A DNA stretch of 64,000 bases from Streptomyces capillispiralis (GCF_007829875.1 NZ_VIWV01000001.1:8010001-8074000); one strand, 5' to 3'; positions 55,740-64,000 are shown, numbered from the stretch's first letter. Notes: generated from the sequence alone by a model not told the origin. A program made the numbers and translations.

Positions 55740-55892
55740 ATGGAGCAGCCGGGCGAATGTGACCAGCCCGGCCCCGGCCGGCAGCTCGGAGCTGAAGCGA
55801 TTGCGTACGCCGCCGGTGAAGACGACGGAACCGCGATGGCGCGGATTATGGAGCGGGTGAAGGGCATCTTGGCGTTCGCGCTGAGGCGGTGA
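55740..55892 (+). CDS. Possible 50-residue protein
   Basis: ATG 55740, preceded by GGAGACCGGGG, opens 50 codons ending AEAIAYAAGEDDGTAMARIMERVKGILAFALRR. The last 30 residues have balanced composition with a likely helix; the first 16 are low-complexity. Could also be the tail of a lost gene. Confidence 0.25.
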   Translation: MEQPGECDQPGPGRQLGAEAIAYAAGEDDGTAMARIMERVKGILAFALRR

Positions 55893-56034
55893 ACCTGTCG
55901 CGGGCGCCGGTGAACCGGCTGTCCACGCCGGCCCGGTACGGGCAGCTGAGCAAGGCGCAGAGGACTGAACCTCAAGTCCCCCCGCGTCGCCTGTCGGGCT
56001 GTCCCGTCCATCCGCGCGTCGGCCGACTCGTCGG

Positions 56035-56781
56035 TCAGTCTGTCGGATGGGCGCCTGGTGTGTGGCCGAAGGCGCGCCGGAAGACGTCGATGAACGCGCT
56101 GGCCGATGACCAGCCACACCGGTGTGCCACCACGGTCACCTGTTCCTTCTCGGCCAGAAGGATCAGCGCGCGTTGCAGCCGCAGCTGGGTGCGCCACTGG
56201 GGGAAGGTCATGCCAAGGTCGCTGCGGAACAGCCGGGACAGAGTGCGATCACTCGCGCCGACCTCGCGGCCCAGCTCGGCAAGAGTGCGGGGGTCGGCCG
56301 GATCGGCCAGCAGGATCTCGCACAGGGCGCGCAGTAGGGGAGTGGTCGGCGTGGGCAGGTGCAGCGGCTCCTGGAGGGAGGCCCGCAGCTGGTCGAGGAG
56401 TACCGCGCGCAACCGGGTCCGTTCCGGGCTGTCGTCGTCGGGTGTCTGGGTGTAGGCGATGATCAGTTCACGCAGCAGTGGGCCGACGGCCAGCACGGTC
56501 GGTGCGTCAAGACCGAGGGGATTGTCGGTCGCCGGCAGCCCCACCAGATGCAGTTCGAGTTCCCCGTGGGCCTGGTGGGCATGGACGACGCCGGCAGGCA
56601 CCCAGATGGCGCGGGTGCCCGGGGCGACCCAGGAGCCCGCGCTGGTCGTGGCGGTCAGTACTCCCCGGCCGGCATAGACGATCTGGTGGTCGTCGTGCCG
56701 GTGGGCGTCGATCGCGCTGCCGGGTGCCAACCGCTGGGTCCGCGTCGGAGCGGTCGGCGCATGGCGGATTCGCGTCATCAT
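56035..56781 (-). CDS. AraC-family regulator (cupin head, HTH tail)
   Basis: 248 residues from ATG 56781 (an ATG at 56778 follows directly). An AraC-type sensing cupin (RLAPGSAIDAHRHDDHQIVYAGRGVLTATTSAGSWVAPGTRAIWVPAGVVHAHQAHG, with the His-rich metal-like motif) is followed by LRALCEILLADPADPRTLAELGREVGASDRTLSRLFRSDLGMTFPQWRTQLRLQRALILLAEKEQVTVVAHRCGWSSASAFIDVFRRAFGHTPG, a complete double HTH. It is divergent by 43 bp from a broken MFS gene, which it presumably controlled; this pairing is typical for drug-exporter regulation. Confidence 0.88.
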   Translation of the reverse strand: MMTRIRHAPTAPTRTQRLAPGSAIDAHRHDDHQIVYAGRGVLTATTSAGSWVAPGTRAIWVPAGVVHAHQAHGELELHLVGLPATDNPLGLDAPTVLAVGPLLRELIIAYTQTPDDDSPERTRLRAVLLDQLRASLQEPLHLPTPTTPLLRALCEILLADPADPRTLAELGREVGASDRTLSRLFRSDLGMTFPQWRTQLRLQRALILLAEKEQVTVVAHRCGWSSASAFIDVFRRAFGHTPGAHPTD

Positions 56782-56824
56782 CCGGCAGATTATCGGAAGC
56801 GCGACACGTGGGCGGGTCGGGACC

Positions 56825-57420
56825 ATGGCGGGGTGCGAAGGAAATCCACCGATCACTTTGCTGTCCGTCGGGCAGGCCTGCGTCGACATCTGTCAAGGCG
56901 CCGTGGCGGCCCTGGTGCCGTTCCTCGTCGCCGACCGCTCCTACACCGACGCGGCCGCATCGGGTGTCGTGCTGGCCCCCTCGCTGATGTCCTCGGTGGT
57001 GCAGCCGGTGTTCAGCGTGCTCACCGACCGCTGAGCCATGTCCTGGCCGCTGCCCGTCGGCACGTCGCTCGGCGGTGTCGGCATCGCGCTGAGCGGCTCG
57101 TACGCGCTCACGCTCGTGCCGCTGGACACACCTCAATCACCGCCGTGCCATCGCGGGCGCAAGGTGGGTGCCGGGCCCAGACATCCACCTCTTCTCGCCC
57201 TCGCCTCGGTCAGCCTATACATGCCCTTTTCGCTGCGGGTCGCACTCGACCAGGACCACCTGCCCTCCCAAGTCGGCACCGTCGGCGGGATCACCCTCGG
57301 TCTGACCGTCAGCATCGGCGGCCCGGCCAGCCCGTCATCGGCGGCGTCACCGACGCCACGTCCCTGCACACCGCGCCGGCGCCGCTCGTCCTGATGTCCC
57401 TCCTAAGCCGGCTGCTCTTC
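56825..57420 (+). pseudogene. Broken fosmidomycin-resistance-like MFS exporter gene
   Basis: The N-terminus is well kept (ITLLSVGQACVDICQGAVAALVPFLVADRSYTDAAASGVVLAPSLMSSVVQPVFSVLTDR, stop at 57032-57034). Frame-shifted pieces follow: VSTSLGGVGIALSGSYALTL-like text near 57060-57120, then LLALASVSLYMPFSLRVALDQDHLPSQVGTVGGITLGLTVSIGG and LHTAPAPLVLMSLLSRLLFR near 57185-57415. The middle helices are deleted. Only about half of a 400-residue exporter is left. Confidence 0.75.
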
Positions 57421-57469
57421 CGCGCCAGCGCTGCAACTGACATCTCATTGATCACCGAAGGACGATCCG

Positions 57470-58696
57470 ATGGACACCGAGACCCTTCTGATTCACGCCG
57501 CCCGGCAGACTGCTGCCGTCGCACATTCGGTGAACCCTCCGCTGGTGCGCACGTCGACGACCGTGTTCGACTCGTTCGACGCCTACAAGCAGGCGCAGGG
57601 CACGCTGGTGTTCGACGGTCCGCGTTACGGCCGATCAGGCACGTCGACGACGTTCGAGCTGCAACGCGCCATGGCGCTGCTCGCGCATACCGAGACGTGC
57701 GTCGCGACCAGCAGCGGGCTGTCGGCGATCACCGCCGTGCTTGCCGCACACGCCGGTCCCGGACGCCACATCCTGGTGAGCGGGGGCGTGTACGGGCCCA
57801 CACGGGTCTTCTGCGACAACGAGCTGATCCCGTCCGGGACCGACGTGGAGTACTTCGCCCACGACGCCGACATCTTGTCTCTGCTGCGCGACACCACCAG
57901 TCTCGTGTTCATCGAGACGCCCGCGTCGCTGACGATGGAGATGTGGGACGTGCCCGCCGTCTGTGCGGCGGCGCACGATCGCGGCGTTCCCGTCGCATGC
58001 GACGCGACCTGGGGAACACCGATCTTCTTCGACGCACACGCGCTCGGGATCGATATCTCCATTCATGCCGCGACCAAGTTCATCAACGGCCACTCCGATC
58101 TGCTGCTCGGCCTCATCACCGGAACCCTCGCCGCCCTGGCAGACATTCGTACGTACTGCGACCGCAGCGGCACCCATGCCGCCCCGGACACCTGCTGGCT
58201 GACACTACGGGGGCTGCGCACACTGGCCGTGCGCATGGAACGCCACCAACGCTCAGCTCTCACCGTCGCGCAGTGGCTTCAGTCACGGCCCGGTATCCAG
58301 CGTGTCCTCTTCCCCGCCCTCGCTACCGATCCCGGCCACAAGCTGTGGCGTTCGCAGTTCTCCGGTGCGGCAGGTCCGTTCACCGTCGAGCTGGCCCCAT
58401 GCAGCGAAGAGGCGTTCACCCGGTTCATCGACGGTCTCTCACTGTTCAGCCTCGGCACGAGCTGGGGCGGGTTCGAGAGCCTGGTCATGCCCGCCGTGCC
58501 CCATCACCTGCGAGCCCTGGCCGCCCCGTCGTACGCGCCCCGACCGGTCCGCTTCCACATCGGGTTGGAAAGCCCCCAAGACCTCTGCGACGACCTGGCC
58601 GCAGCACTTGCCGCCGTGCAAGGCGACGGAGACATGGATAGCCAGCTTCAGGAAACGCCCGCACCCTCAAGTGATCAACGCACCACCCACGGTTGA
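57470..58696 (+). CDS. metC: Cystathionine beta-lyase-like PLP enzyme
   Basis: 408 residues from ATG 57470 with GAAGGAC upstream. Cys/Met-metabolism PLP family, MetC branch: NPPLVRTSTTVFDSFDAY, GPRYGRSGTSTTFELQRAMALLAHTETCVATSSGLSAI, DATWGTPIFFDAHALGIDISIHAATKFINGHSDLLLG with PLP-binding Lys203, and LFSLGTSWGGFESLV. It cleaves cystathionine to homocysteine, pyruvate and ammonia, or acts on related C-S substrates. The ending after residue 385 is low-complexity. Stand-alone gene 49 bp after the MFS relic; a regulatory link to the AraC protein is possible but unproved. Confidence 0.88.
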   Translation: MDTETLLIHAARQTAAVAHSVNPPLVRTSTTVFDSFDAYKQAQGTLVFDGPRYGRSGTSTTFELQRAMALLAHTETCVATSSGLSAITAVLAAHAGPGRHILVSGGVYGPTRVFCDNELIPSGTDVEYFAHDADILSLLRDTTSLVFIETPASLTMEMWDVPAVCAAAHDRGVPVACDATWGTPIFFDAHALGIDISIHAATKFINGHSDLLLGLITGTLAALADIRTYCDRSGTHAAPDTCWLTLRGLRTLAVRMERHQRSALTVAQWLQSRPGIQRVLFPALATDPGHKLWRSQFSGAAGPFTVELAPCSEEAFTRFIDGLSLFSLGTSWGGFESLVMPAVPHHLRALAAPSYAPRPVRFHIGLESPQDLCDDLAAALAAVQGDGDMDSQLQETPAPSSDQRTTHG

Positions 58697-59267
58697 TCAC
58701 GTGATCGTGGAGGCACAGGTGCGTGACTACGATGTCTCGTACCAGCGCGGAGGCATCCACCTCTGGAAATAGGGCCCGCTGGCCCCACGGACACCGTCGA
58801 AGAGCTCGAGCGGGAAGCACGAACGGCCCTCGATGTCGCCGCCGTAGCGGTCGGTGCGGCGGTTGAACCGGCGGGAGAGACGTTGGGCGATGACGAACCC
58901 GAAGGCGCCGTGCGACTCGACACCGTCGAAGCCTGCCTGCTGGGCACGGCGGGCGCCGGTGACGAAGTCCTCGCGGCCTTGCACGTGCGCGAGGCAAGCA
59001 CGCGACCGACGGACGAGTGGAGACAACGGGCTCGGACGCGCACAACAACGCGGGGCGCGTACAACGACGGAAACAGAGCCTCTTGGTGCTGCTCGGTTCA
59101 GTTCGCACCTCCGGGCTACCGCGAGGCCCTGTCTTCGAGCGCCGGCCACACTGCGACCACCCGATCAGACCCCGTTCGACCAGCCAACCCCGCTGATCGG
59201 CGGGCGGACGACGGCCCGAGTCCGGCCGGAAAGTCCGCGGACAGCTGCTGTTCCCAGGCGTGGCTGA
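58697..59267. other. Region of decay, no intact gene
   Basis: Contains the Old-Yellow-Enzyme fragment listed separately; the remaining sequence holds only chance open frames. Confidence 0.5.
58772..58988 (-). pseudogene. Fragment of an Old Yellow Enzyme-type flavin oxidoreductase
   Basis: The minus-strand reading REDFVTGARRAQQAGFDGVESHGAFGFVIAQRLSRRFNRRTDRYGGDIEGRSCFPLELFDGVRG is the conserved core of NADH:flavin oxidoreductases (GFDGVEIHGAHGYL...NxRxDxYGGxxExR). About 70 of an expected 370 residues remain, with no start and no flavin-binding N-terminus. Glu-Ser-His stands where Glu-Ile-His is usual. Confidence 0.75.
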
Positions 59268-59780
59268 CTACCACCAGGGCGTGCAGGTGATGCCGGTGTC
59301 CCTGACAGGGATGGCCGCCATCGCGCAGACGCGGAACGCCCGGCTCGTCGAGCTGCTGGTCGGGTAGGCCGGCGTCGTGATCCTGCCGTTGGCCGACGAC
59401 AGGTAGAAGGGGCCGCACTGGATCCACGACTGCTTGTTGTCGTTGGTGACATCCATCCAGACCTGGCCTGTGGCACCGGGGCCCCAGATGCTGCCGCTGC
59501 TCAGGACGCCCCACCCCATCTGCCTGCCACCGACGGTGCCGGTCTGCATCGCGTACGAGACGACGGCGTACGGCACGTTGACGGGGAACTCGACCACCAG
59601 CGCACCGGCCCCCGCCACCCCACGGCCGCTGAGACTGTCGGGGATGTCGGTGAAACCGTTCCTGCCTCCCGTGCAGTCCGATGCCGCCGCCTGAGCCGCA
59701 CCGGAAGAGCCGGCCACGAGCCCTGCCCCGAGCATGAGCGCGGCCGCTCCCACACTGAAGATCCGGCGGATGCTGCGCAT
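59268..59780 (-). CDS. Secreted protein, unknown function
   Basis: 170 residues from ATG 59780 with AAGGAG upstream. Signal peptide MRSIRRIFSVGAAALMLGAGLVAGSSGAAQAAA; mature part starts SDCTGGRNGFTDIPDSLSGRGVAG and contains MGWGVLSSGSIWGPGATGQVWMDVTNDNKQSWIQCGPFYL and CAMAAIPVRDTGITCTPWW. Four Cys, likely two disulfides, and many Trp/Gly suggest a small stable extracellular beta protein, similar in style to secreted Streptomyces proteins of unknown role. Confidence 0.8.
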   Translation of the reverse strand: MRSIRRIFSVGAAALMLGAGLVAGSSGAAQAAASDCTGGRNGFTDIPDSLSGRGVAGAGALVVEFPVNVPYAVVSYAMQTGTVGGRQMGWGVLSSGSIWGPGATGQVWMDVTNDNKQSWIQCGPFYLSSANGRITTPAYPTSSSTSRAFRVCAMAAIPVRDTGITCTPWW

Positions 59781-60104
59781 GTCTACTCCTTATCCGAAGG
59801 GCGGACGGCTCCCGCAGATTGGCTCTTTGCCGTGATGCCCGCCTGCCTGATGCTGTTTCCCGAGCCAGCGCCTCGAACTGTAGATCGCGCCGGGGACGTC
59901 GCGTCCCTGACAGATGTCAGGGTGGCATTCGGCCCTCACCTGCTCGACCACGCCGCGAGGACCGACGAGAGTCGCGGGGCGTCATGGTGGCCTTGTCGGT
60001 CAGTAGCAGTAGTGACGTCGTTTGTCGACGAGTTGGGAAGGCGCCACCTTCCACGGACGGGTCGTGTGGATGAGCTCGGGAGGCACCGCCTCCTTGCACT
60101 GGTA
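59781..60104. other. Gene-free stretch
   Basis: No gene recognised between the secreted-protein promoter region and the terminator at 60105. Confidence 0.45.
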
Positions 60105-60149
60105 AAGGGTGTGTGCCCGTCAGCCAGTGGCCGAGGGGCACACACCCTT
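60105..60149 (-). terminator. Strong terminator after the GlsB-like gene
   Basis: Perfect 14-bp stem (60105-60118 with 60136-60149), 17-nt loop, 8 nt beyond the stop of the leftward gene at 60158. Confidence 0.8.
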
Positions 60150-60157
60150 ACGCAGGT

Positions 60158-60421
60158 TCAGGCGTGTCGTCGTCGAGCCCAAAGGGGAGTGACGAACGCG
60201 ATGAGGAGGGCTGCGACACCGATCTGGAAGATGTGACGGATCCAGTCGATGCCGCCGGTGTCACGCACGCCGAAGGCAGTGGCGAGTGCGTTGCCGGCGA
60301 CGGCCCCGATGATGCCGAGGATGGTCGTCAGCCACAACGGGATGGGCTGGCGCCCGGGAACGACCAGCTTGGCCAGCAGGCCGATGATGAGTCCCGCGAT
60401 GATGGCCCACAGAAACGACAC
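60158..60421 (-). CDS. GlsB/YeaQ/YmgE-family membrane protein
   Basis: 87 residues from GTG 60421, where GGAGAGG sits just upstream; an ATG at 60436 would overlap that ribosome site. MSFLWAIIAGLIIGLLAKLVVPGRQPIPLWLTTILGIIGAVAGNALATAFGV is the family signature (GxxxGxxAkxxxPGxxxxgxxxTxxLGxxGAxxG), followed by a final hydrophobic helix and basic tail ARRRHA. These small transglycosylase-associated proteins are stress-induced in many bacteria. No partner gene. Confidence 0.88.
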   Translation of the reverse strand: MSFLWAIIAGLIIGLLAKLVVPGRQPIPLWLTTILGIIGAVAGNALATAFGVRDTGGIDWIRHIFQIGVAALLIAFVTPLWARRRHA

Positions 60422-60649
60422 GGCCTCTCCTTCCATACAGTGCTGCCGATATTTGGCTTGCCCCACGCGTGCCCCTAGGACACCGTGATACGCCTGCCCG
60501 AAGCGCGTAGTGTGCAGGAAGCCGCGAACCTGGCAGGCACATCGTCGCGTTGCTGGGTGAGGAGTACTAACTCTCCACCGAGCGCACCCCGGGCGGTCCT
60601 GGACGGTCCGGATCGTCGGCCACGGCCACAACTTTGTCTCGGTCACCAG

Positions 60650-60890
60650 TAGCACGGCGGCCTGCCCCTGCCGGATGCCGGCCGCTTCGAGGACCTCACC
60701 GCGCTGCGTGCTTTCGCCGTCCGGCACGCCGCCGCGCACGCGAAGGCGGCCAACGTCCGCCCCAACGCCTGGTACCACTGCGGCTCCCAGCACTGCGGCG
60801 CCCACCCTCGGCGAGGCGCTCAGGCTCGTCAAGCACATCGTCAGCACGGGGTCCTGGCCTGTGGACGCGCGCTGGGTGGCCGACCGCTGA
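60650..60890 (+). pseudogene. Fragments of a mobile-element-type protein
   Basis: One frame reads PDAGRFEDLTALRAFAVRHAAAHAKAANVRPNAWYHCGSQHCGAHP; after about 60800 another frame gives EALRLVKHIVSTGSWPVDARWVADR and a stop. The RPNAWxHCxSxxCxxHP part is of a kind I associate with small proteins of Streptomyces integrative elements. No intact start, and the frame is broken. Confidence 0.4.
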
Positions 60891-60940
60891 GACAGCGGTC
60901 CACTCGGCGACAGCCCGTGTGGCGCTCGTAGGATGCCTAG

Positions 60941-61231
60941 ATGCCCAAGCCGTTACGGATGAGCCGCCGCACGTGGGTTGCCGCGTGGGCGGTGCTGTGC
61001 GCGGCCGGTATCGCCGCCACTGCCGCACTGAACGCCTCCCCGGCGCCTGACCCGCAGCCTGAGAAGCCCGTCAGAGCGGAGTGCGCCGAGTACATCGCGG
61101 ACATCGGGGCGCAACTGGCCAAGGCCAAGGCAGAAGGCAACGACGACGGAGTGCTGGCCTTCAAACGAACCCGGGTCGGCGCGGACGACTGCAGCGAAGA
61201 AGTCCTCGACCACTTCAGCGGCGACCGGTGA
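60941..61231 (+). CDS. Small exported or membrane-anchored protein
   Basis: 96 residues. MPKPLRMSRRTWVAAWAVLCAAGIAATAALNA is a signal or anchor; the outer part CAEYIADIGAQLAKAKAEGNDDGVLAFKRTRVGADDCSEEVLDHFSGDR is helical with two Cys. Its stop overlaps the GTG of the next small gene by GTGA, which suggests translational coupling. Not recognised. Confidence 0.6.
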   Translation: MPKPLRMSRRTWVAAWAVLCAAGIAATAALNASPAPDPQPEKPVRAECAEYIADIGAQLAKAKAEGNDDGVLAFKRTRVGADDCSEEVLDHFSGDR

Positions 61232-61350
61232 GCCGCCGTACAGCGCGCGCCGCGTTAGCGGGGTTGATCTACGTCGGTGCCGTGGCGATCATCGCCGCGG
61301 GTGTCACCGCCGACAGACCGAATCGGCTGTGGACCACCGACTCACCATGA
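61228..61350 (+). CDS. 40-residue membrane peptide, coupled to the preceding gene
   Basis: GTG 61228 overlaps the stop of the 96-residue gene (GTGA). The peptide MSRRTARAALAGLIYVGAVA continues IIAAGVTADRPNRLWTTDSP: a basic head, one hydrophobic helix and a short polar tail. Too short for usual gene finders; the coupling and the helix support it. Confidence 0.45.
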   Translation: MSRRTARAALAGLIYVGAVAIIAAGVTADRPNRLWTTDSP

Positions 61351-61540
61351 TCCCGCCCCAGAGGGACCTTGTAGCTGTCGGCGGTCGGAGACGGGTTCTC
61401 CCGCCGGGTGGTGGCCTGGGAGACCTCCGCCCACGTGGACGCCGACCTGTCATCGCCCCGCCCGGCCAGCCTCACGAGGTCCTTTGTAAAGTTCGTGCGG
61501 TGTGCACTTTTCCGGTGAGGGCTCGTTCAGGAGCAGCGTG

Positions 61541-62401
61541 GTGAACCGATGGACCAGCCTGGCACTCGTACTGGCCCTGGGAGGATTGCTGGGCGCCTGC
61601 GGCACGGCTCCGGCGGAGAGGCACCGCCCGGCGTCGGCCGCGGAGAAGCCCTTCTGGCAGGCCGAGTTCGACGGAGCGGCGGGGACTCGCCCCTCGGAGA
61701 GGTTCTGGAACACCGAGACGGGGAACCGGGAGGCCGAGGGATGGGGCAACAACGAGTTGCAGTACTACACGGACGACGCGGCCAACTCCGCCCTCGACGG
61801 CGAAGGTCACCTCAAGATCTCGGCGCGACCGGCTCCAGCGGGGGCCGAACTCCCTTGTTTCACCGGGGAGTCCTGTCCCTGGACGTCGGCCCGCCTGACC
61901 ACGGAGGGAAAGGTCGCACTGACCCGTGGACGGGCGGAGATCCGCGCGAAGCTGCCCACGGGCACGGGGCTGCTGCCCGCGGTCTGGATGCTGGGCGACA
62001 ACGGAGTCGAATGGCCAGGACAGGGTGAGATCGACATCTGCGAGGTGGTCGGAGGCGAACCGCGGACGGTGTACGGCACCGCCCATGGGCCGACCTACTA
62101 CAACGAGGACGGGATCGGCGAAACCGCCACCCTGACCGCCGACGCCTCGGCGGCCTTCCACACCTACGCGGTCGACAAGCAGCCGCACCGCATCACCTGG
62201 TCCGTCGACGGCAAGCCGTACTTCACCCTGACCCCGTCGAAGCTCCCCTCACCACGCGACTGGGTCTTCGAACAGGACATGCACCTGCTGCTCAACGTCG
62301 CCGTCGGAGGCGACTGGCCGGGCCCGCCCGACGCCTCGACGCCGTCCCCCTCGACGATGACCGTCGACTACGTCCGCTTCTACGGCGAGGGCCACGCCTG
62401 A
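61541..62401 (+). CDS. GH16-family beta-glucanase lipoprotein
   Basis: 286 residues from GTG 61541 (AGGAG 7 nt upstream). The start MNRWTSLALVLALGGLLGACGTAPA has lipobox LGAC, so it is probably tethered outside the cell. The catalytic domain: FWQAEFDGAAGTRPSERFWNTETGNREAEGWGNNELQYYTDDAANS, GRAEIRAKLPTGTGLLPAVWMLG, and GQGEIDICEVVGGEP, the E-x-D-x-x-E motif with nucleophile Glu163, Asp165 and acid Glu168. The E-I-D-I-C-E form with an extra residue is typical of laminarinase-type (beta-1,3-glucan) enzymes. Ends VDYVRFYGEGHA. Likely attacks fungal or plant beta-glucan. Confidence 0.9.
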   Translation: MNRWTSLALVLALGGLLGACGTAPAERHRPASAAEKPFWQAEFDGAAGTRPSERFWNTETGNREAEGWGNNELQYYTDDAANSALDGEGHLKISARPAPAGAELPCFTGESCPWTSARLTTEGKVALTRGRAEIRAKLPTGTGLLPAVWMLGDNGVEWPGQGEIDICEVVGGEPRTVYGTAHGPTYYNEDGIGETATLTADASAAFHTYAVDKQPHRITWSVDGKPYFTLTPSKLPSPRDWVFEQDMHLLLNVAVGGDWPGPPDASTPSPSTMTVDYVRFYGEGHA

Positions 62402-62562
62402 AAGCCCGAGGACCCGCCGTACCGGCGTGAGAGGTCATTGTCGCCCGACGTTCCATCCAGTAATCAGCTGTTCAGGCTGCGGTGTCGGGTCGCGCCAGGA
62501 TGAGCCGTTCACGCCGACGCGGCGGCGGGCTACCGCGCAGTGCCGTGGCTGCTTGCGATGCC

Positions 62563-62760
62563 ACAGCGGCACGCCGACCGGCTGTCAGTGGGCCTATCTC
62601 CCGCACGACCTGCCACAGAAGAGCGCGACGTACTACTACTTCGCCGCCTGGCGTGACGACGGGACCGACCAGGTGATCCATGAACTCCTGCGATGCCAGG
62701 TCCGCGAGCGGGCCCGGCGATTGGAGGACCCAACCCTGGTGGTGCTGGACACCCAAAGTG
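62563..62760 (+). mobile_element. Fragment of an IS5-type transposase
   Basis: The frame TGCQWAYLPHDLPQKSATYYYFAAWRDDGTDQVIHELLRCQVRERARRLEDPTLVVLDTQS is the N-terminal core of transposases common in Streptomyces IS5-group elements. It starts and ends abruptly, with no terminal repeats or C-terminal catalytic part. It abuts the 3' end of the acetyltransferase gene. Confidence 0.8.
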
Positions 62761-62767
62761 AGGGACG

Positions 62768-63442
62768 TCAGCCCACGCACCTCCTCTCGAAAGTTGTCAG
62801 TGTCTGCGGGGGACCGTCACAGACCAGGCTGGTCAGCGGGCCGTGGGTGCGCCAGCCCAGGGACTCGTACAGGGCCTGTCCCTCGGTCGTCGCGGCCAGC
62901 ACAGCAGTCGAGGAGCCGGCGGCAACGGTGGCGTTCTCAAGCGTCCGCATGACGAGGCCGCCAAGTCCCCTACGGCGGTGGGCCGGAGATGTCTCGACCT
63001 GGTCGACGACGGCAGTGCGCCCGGGGCTGGGCACGGCGACCTGGCCACGGGCGGCGAACTCGCCGTCCTCGGTCAGAACGAGAACCCGTGTGACGCCGCC
63101 CCGCGCCCAGGTGCGCACCTGGTACCCCTCGGGAGCTTCGGCGGCGGTCGGGTGCAGCGGTGCCGACATCAGAAAGCCGTCGTCGTCGAAGCGCCAGCCG
63201 GGCGCCACCCACGGGGCGACAGTCTGCGGCGGCAAGAAAAGCTTGAGCCAGGTGCCCGGGGCGGTGGCAGTCTCGGTAAGTTTGCGGACCAGCGACTCGT
63301 TGGCATCAGGCAGCACGTGCCGGGTGACCTGGCCGGTCAGTCCCACGACGACGGTGAGGCCCCAGGCTTCGGCCACTGGCGGCGCGGCTCCGCGTGAGAC
63401 GACCCAGCCCTCCACCCATGAACGTACGAGTTCGGCGTCCAC
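62768..63442 (-). CDS. GNAT-family N-acetyltransferase
   Basis: 224 residues from GTG 63442 with GGAGGG 7 nt upstream; ATG 63472 is in frame but the ribosome site falls after it. The C-terminal part carries the acetyl-CoA site: TAVVDQVETSPAHRRRGLGGLVMRTLENATVAAGSSTAVLAATTEGQALYESLGWRTHGPL (motif A RxxGxG). The N-terminal part is an extra domain (RVDAELVRSWVEGWVVSRGAAPPVAEAWGLTVVVG). Substrate unknown. The gene's 3' end touches the transposase fragment, so the tail may be modified. Confidence 0.85.
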   Translation of the reverse strand: MDAELVRSWVEGWVVSRGAAPPVAEAWGLTVVVGLTGQVTRHVLPDANESLVRKLTETATAPGTWLKLFLPPQTVAPWVAPGWRFDDDGFLMSAPLHPTAAEAPEGYQVRTWARGGVTRVLVLTEDGEFAARGQVAVPSPGRTAVVDQVETSPAHRRRGLGGLVMRTLENATVAAGSSTAVLAATTEGQALYESLGWRTHGPLTSLVCDGPPQTLTTFERRCVG

Positions 63443-63547
63443 GCGGATCCCTCCGTAATAAGTGGAGAACATGACTGCACATTACGCGGGCGGCTCTGCC
63501 GGGAAGTAGTAGTCGGCGACGCCCTGAACAGTTGTCCTGCCCCACCC

Positions 63548-63988
63548 TCACCCGGAAAGGGATATCTGCTCGCGATCCGACCTCTCGGTTCGGTGTCGGA
63601 CGACGATCAGGCCCCCGGCGTAGGCAAGGCAGCCAAGCGCCAGTGCGGGGAGTGCGACAAGGACCGGGTTCACCCAGGCCGGCACCAGGTCGTAGCCCGC
63701 GTGACACTTGTCGTGCAGCGGGAACCAGCGCGTGTACTCCTCGAAGTTCGCCCTGCGGTACGCCCGGTCATAGCTTTCGCCTGCTCGATGACATGCCTCC
63801 TCGGGGTCCAGCGACGCCCCGGCCAGAGACCCCACGAGGTAGGTGACGCCCGCGCACAGCAACAGGAGCAGCGCGCTTGAGGCGAACCAGGCGGGGCTGT
63901 GCCGCCACGACCCGGAGAACAGCGGACGGCTCCACAACCACGCACCGAGGAGGACAGACGAGAGAATCGCGATGAGTATGACGACCAT
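63548..63988 (-). CDS. Small membrane protein, three helices
   Basis: 146 residues, start ATG 63988, close to the window edge. Helices: MVVILIAILSSVLLGAWLW, PAWFASSALLLLLCAGVTYLVGSLAGA and VNPVLVALPALALGCLAYAGGLIVV; between the last two is an outer loop with Cys pair (EEACHRAGESYDRAYRRANFEEYTRWFPLHDKCHAGYDLVP). Not recognised. Upstream control lies partly outside the window. Confidence 0.65.
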   Translation of the reverse strand: MVVILIAILSSVLLGAWLWSRPLFSGSWRHSPAWFASSALLLLLCAGVTYLVGSLAGASLDPEEACHRAGESYDRAYRRANFEEYTRWFPLHDKCHAGYDLVPAWVNPVLVALPALALGCLAYAGGLIVVRHRTERSDREQISLSG

Positions 63989-64000
63989 GTGTCAACTCTG

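Overview
The window is GC-rich DNA with Streptomyces-type codon use, GTG/TTG starts, purine-rich ribosome sites and actinomycete gene families (BrkB, PucR, nSTAND-WD40, Tpg, SapB-era style small secreted proteins, erythromycin-esterase-like proteins). The left edge cuts a crotonyl-CoA carboxylase/reductase. A relic of a telomere terminal-protein gene (about 41.6 kb), a transposase scrap (62.6 kb) and a rising number of broken genes to the right suggest an accessory arm of a linear chromosome; this is inference.

Layout. 0-5.4 kb: start of ccr, two SnoaL/NTF2-like paralogues, a kinase-like gene relic, an exported GH43 glycosidase with promoter and palindromic operator, and a membrane HTH/ricin-like protein. 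5.4-14.9 kb: MFS exporter, an alpha/beta-hydrolase without its nucleophile, a GlxA/AraC regulator with a GAPDH gene, a tandemly duplicated erythromycin-esterase-like protein whose second copy is decaying, a binding protein without signal peptide, and a secreted SH3-like protein. 14.9-23.5 kb: nSTAND NTPase with HTH and WD40 propeller, BrkB-like membrane protein, ComB-like phosphatase, a Y-family polymerase homologue lacking catalytic acids, a TetR/membrane-protein divergon with two long operators, and an ABM-type monooxygenase.

23.9-41.4 kb is a compact polyketide locus: a PucR-type regulator, a single 4,804-residue type I PKS (KSQ-AT-ACP, then two KS-AT-DH-KR-ACP modules, then a C-terminal classical SDR domain instead of a thioesterase) and a divergent stand-alone type II thioesterase. 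Motifs predict a propionyl starter and two malonyl units, giving a C7 dienoyl or, if the atypical last DH fails, a 3-hydroxy-enoyl intermediate. How the chain leaves the enzyme is open, and the SDR is the most unusual part.

41.5-64 kb is a mosaic: tpg relic, lipoproteins, an orphan PycTM-like membrane effector, SUFU-family and zinc-ribbon-like proteins, NhaA with a 49-residue peptide gene in front, a frameshifted MFS gene, a DadA-like relic, a methyltransferase with an erm-like attenuator leader (18-codon upstream ORF plus three hairpins, one masking the ribosome site), a small SMI1/NAD-binding operon, AraC regulator beside a broken fosmidomycin-resistance-like MFS gene, a cystathionine-lyase-like enzyme, an Old-Yellow-Enzyme relic, secreted proteins, a GH16 lipoprotein and a GNAT acetyltransferase.
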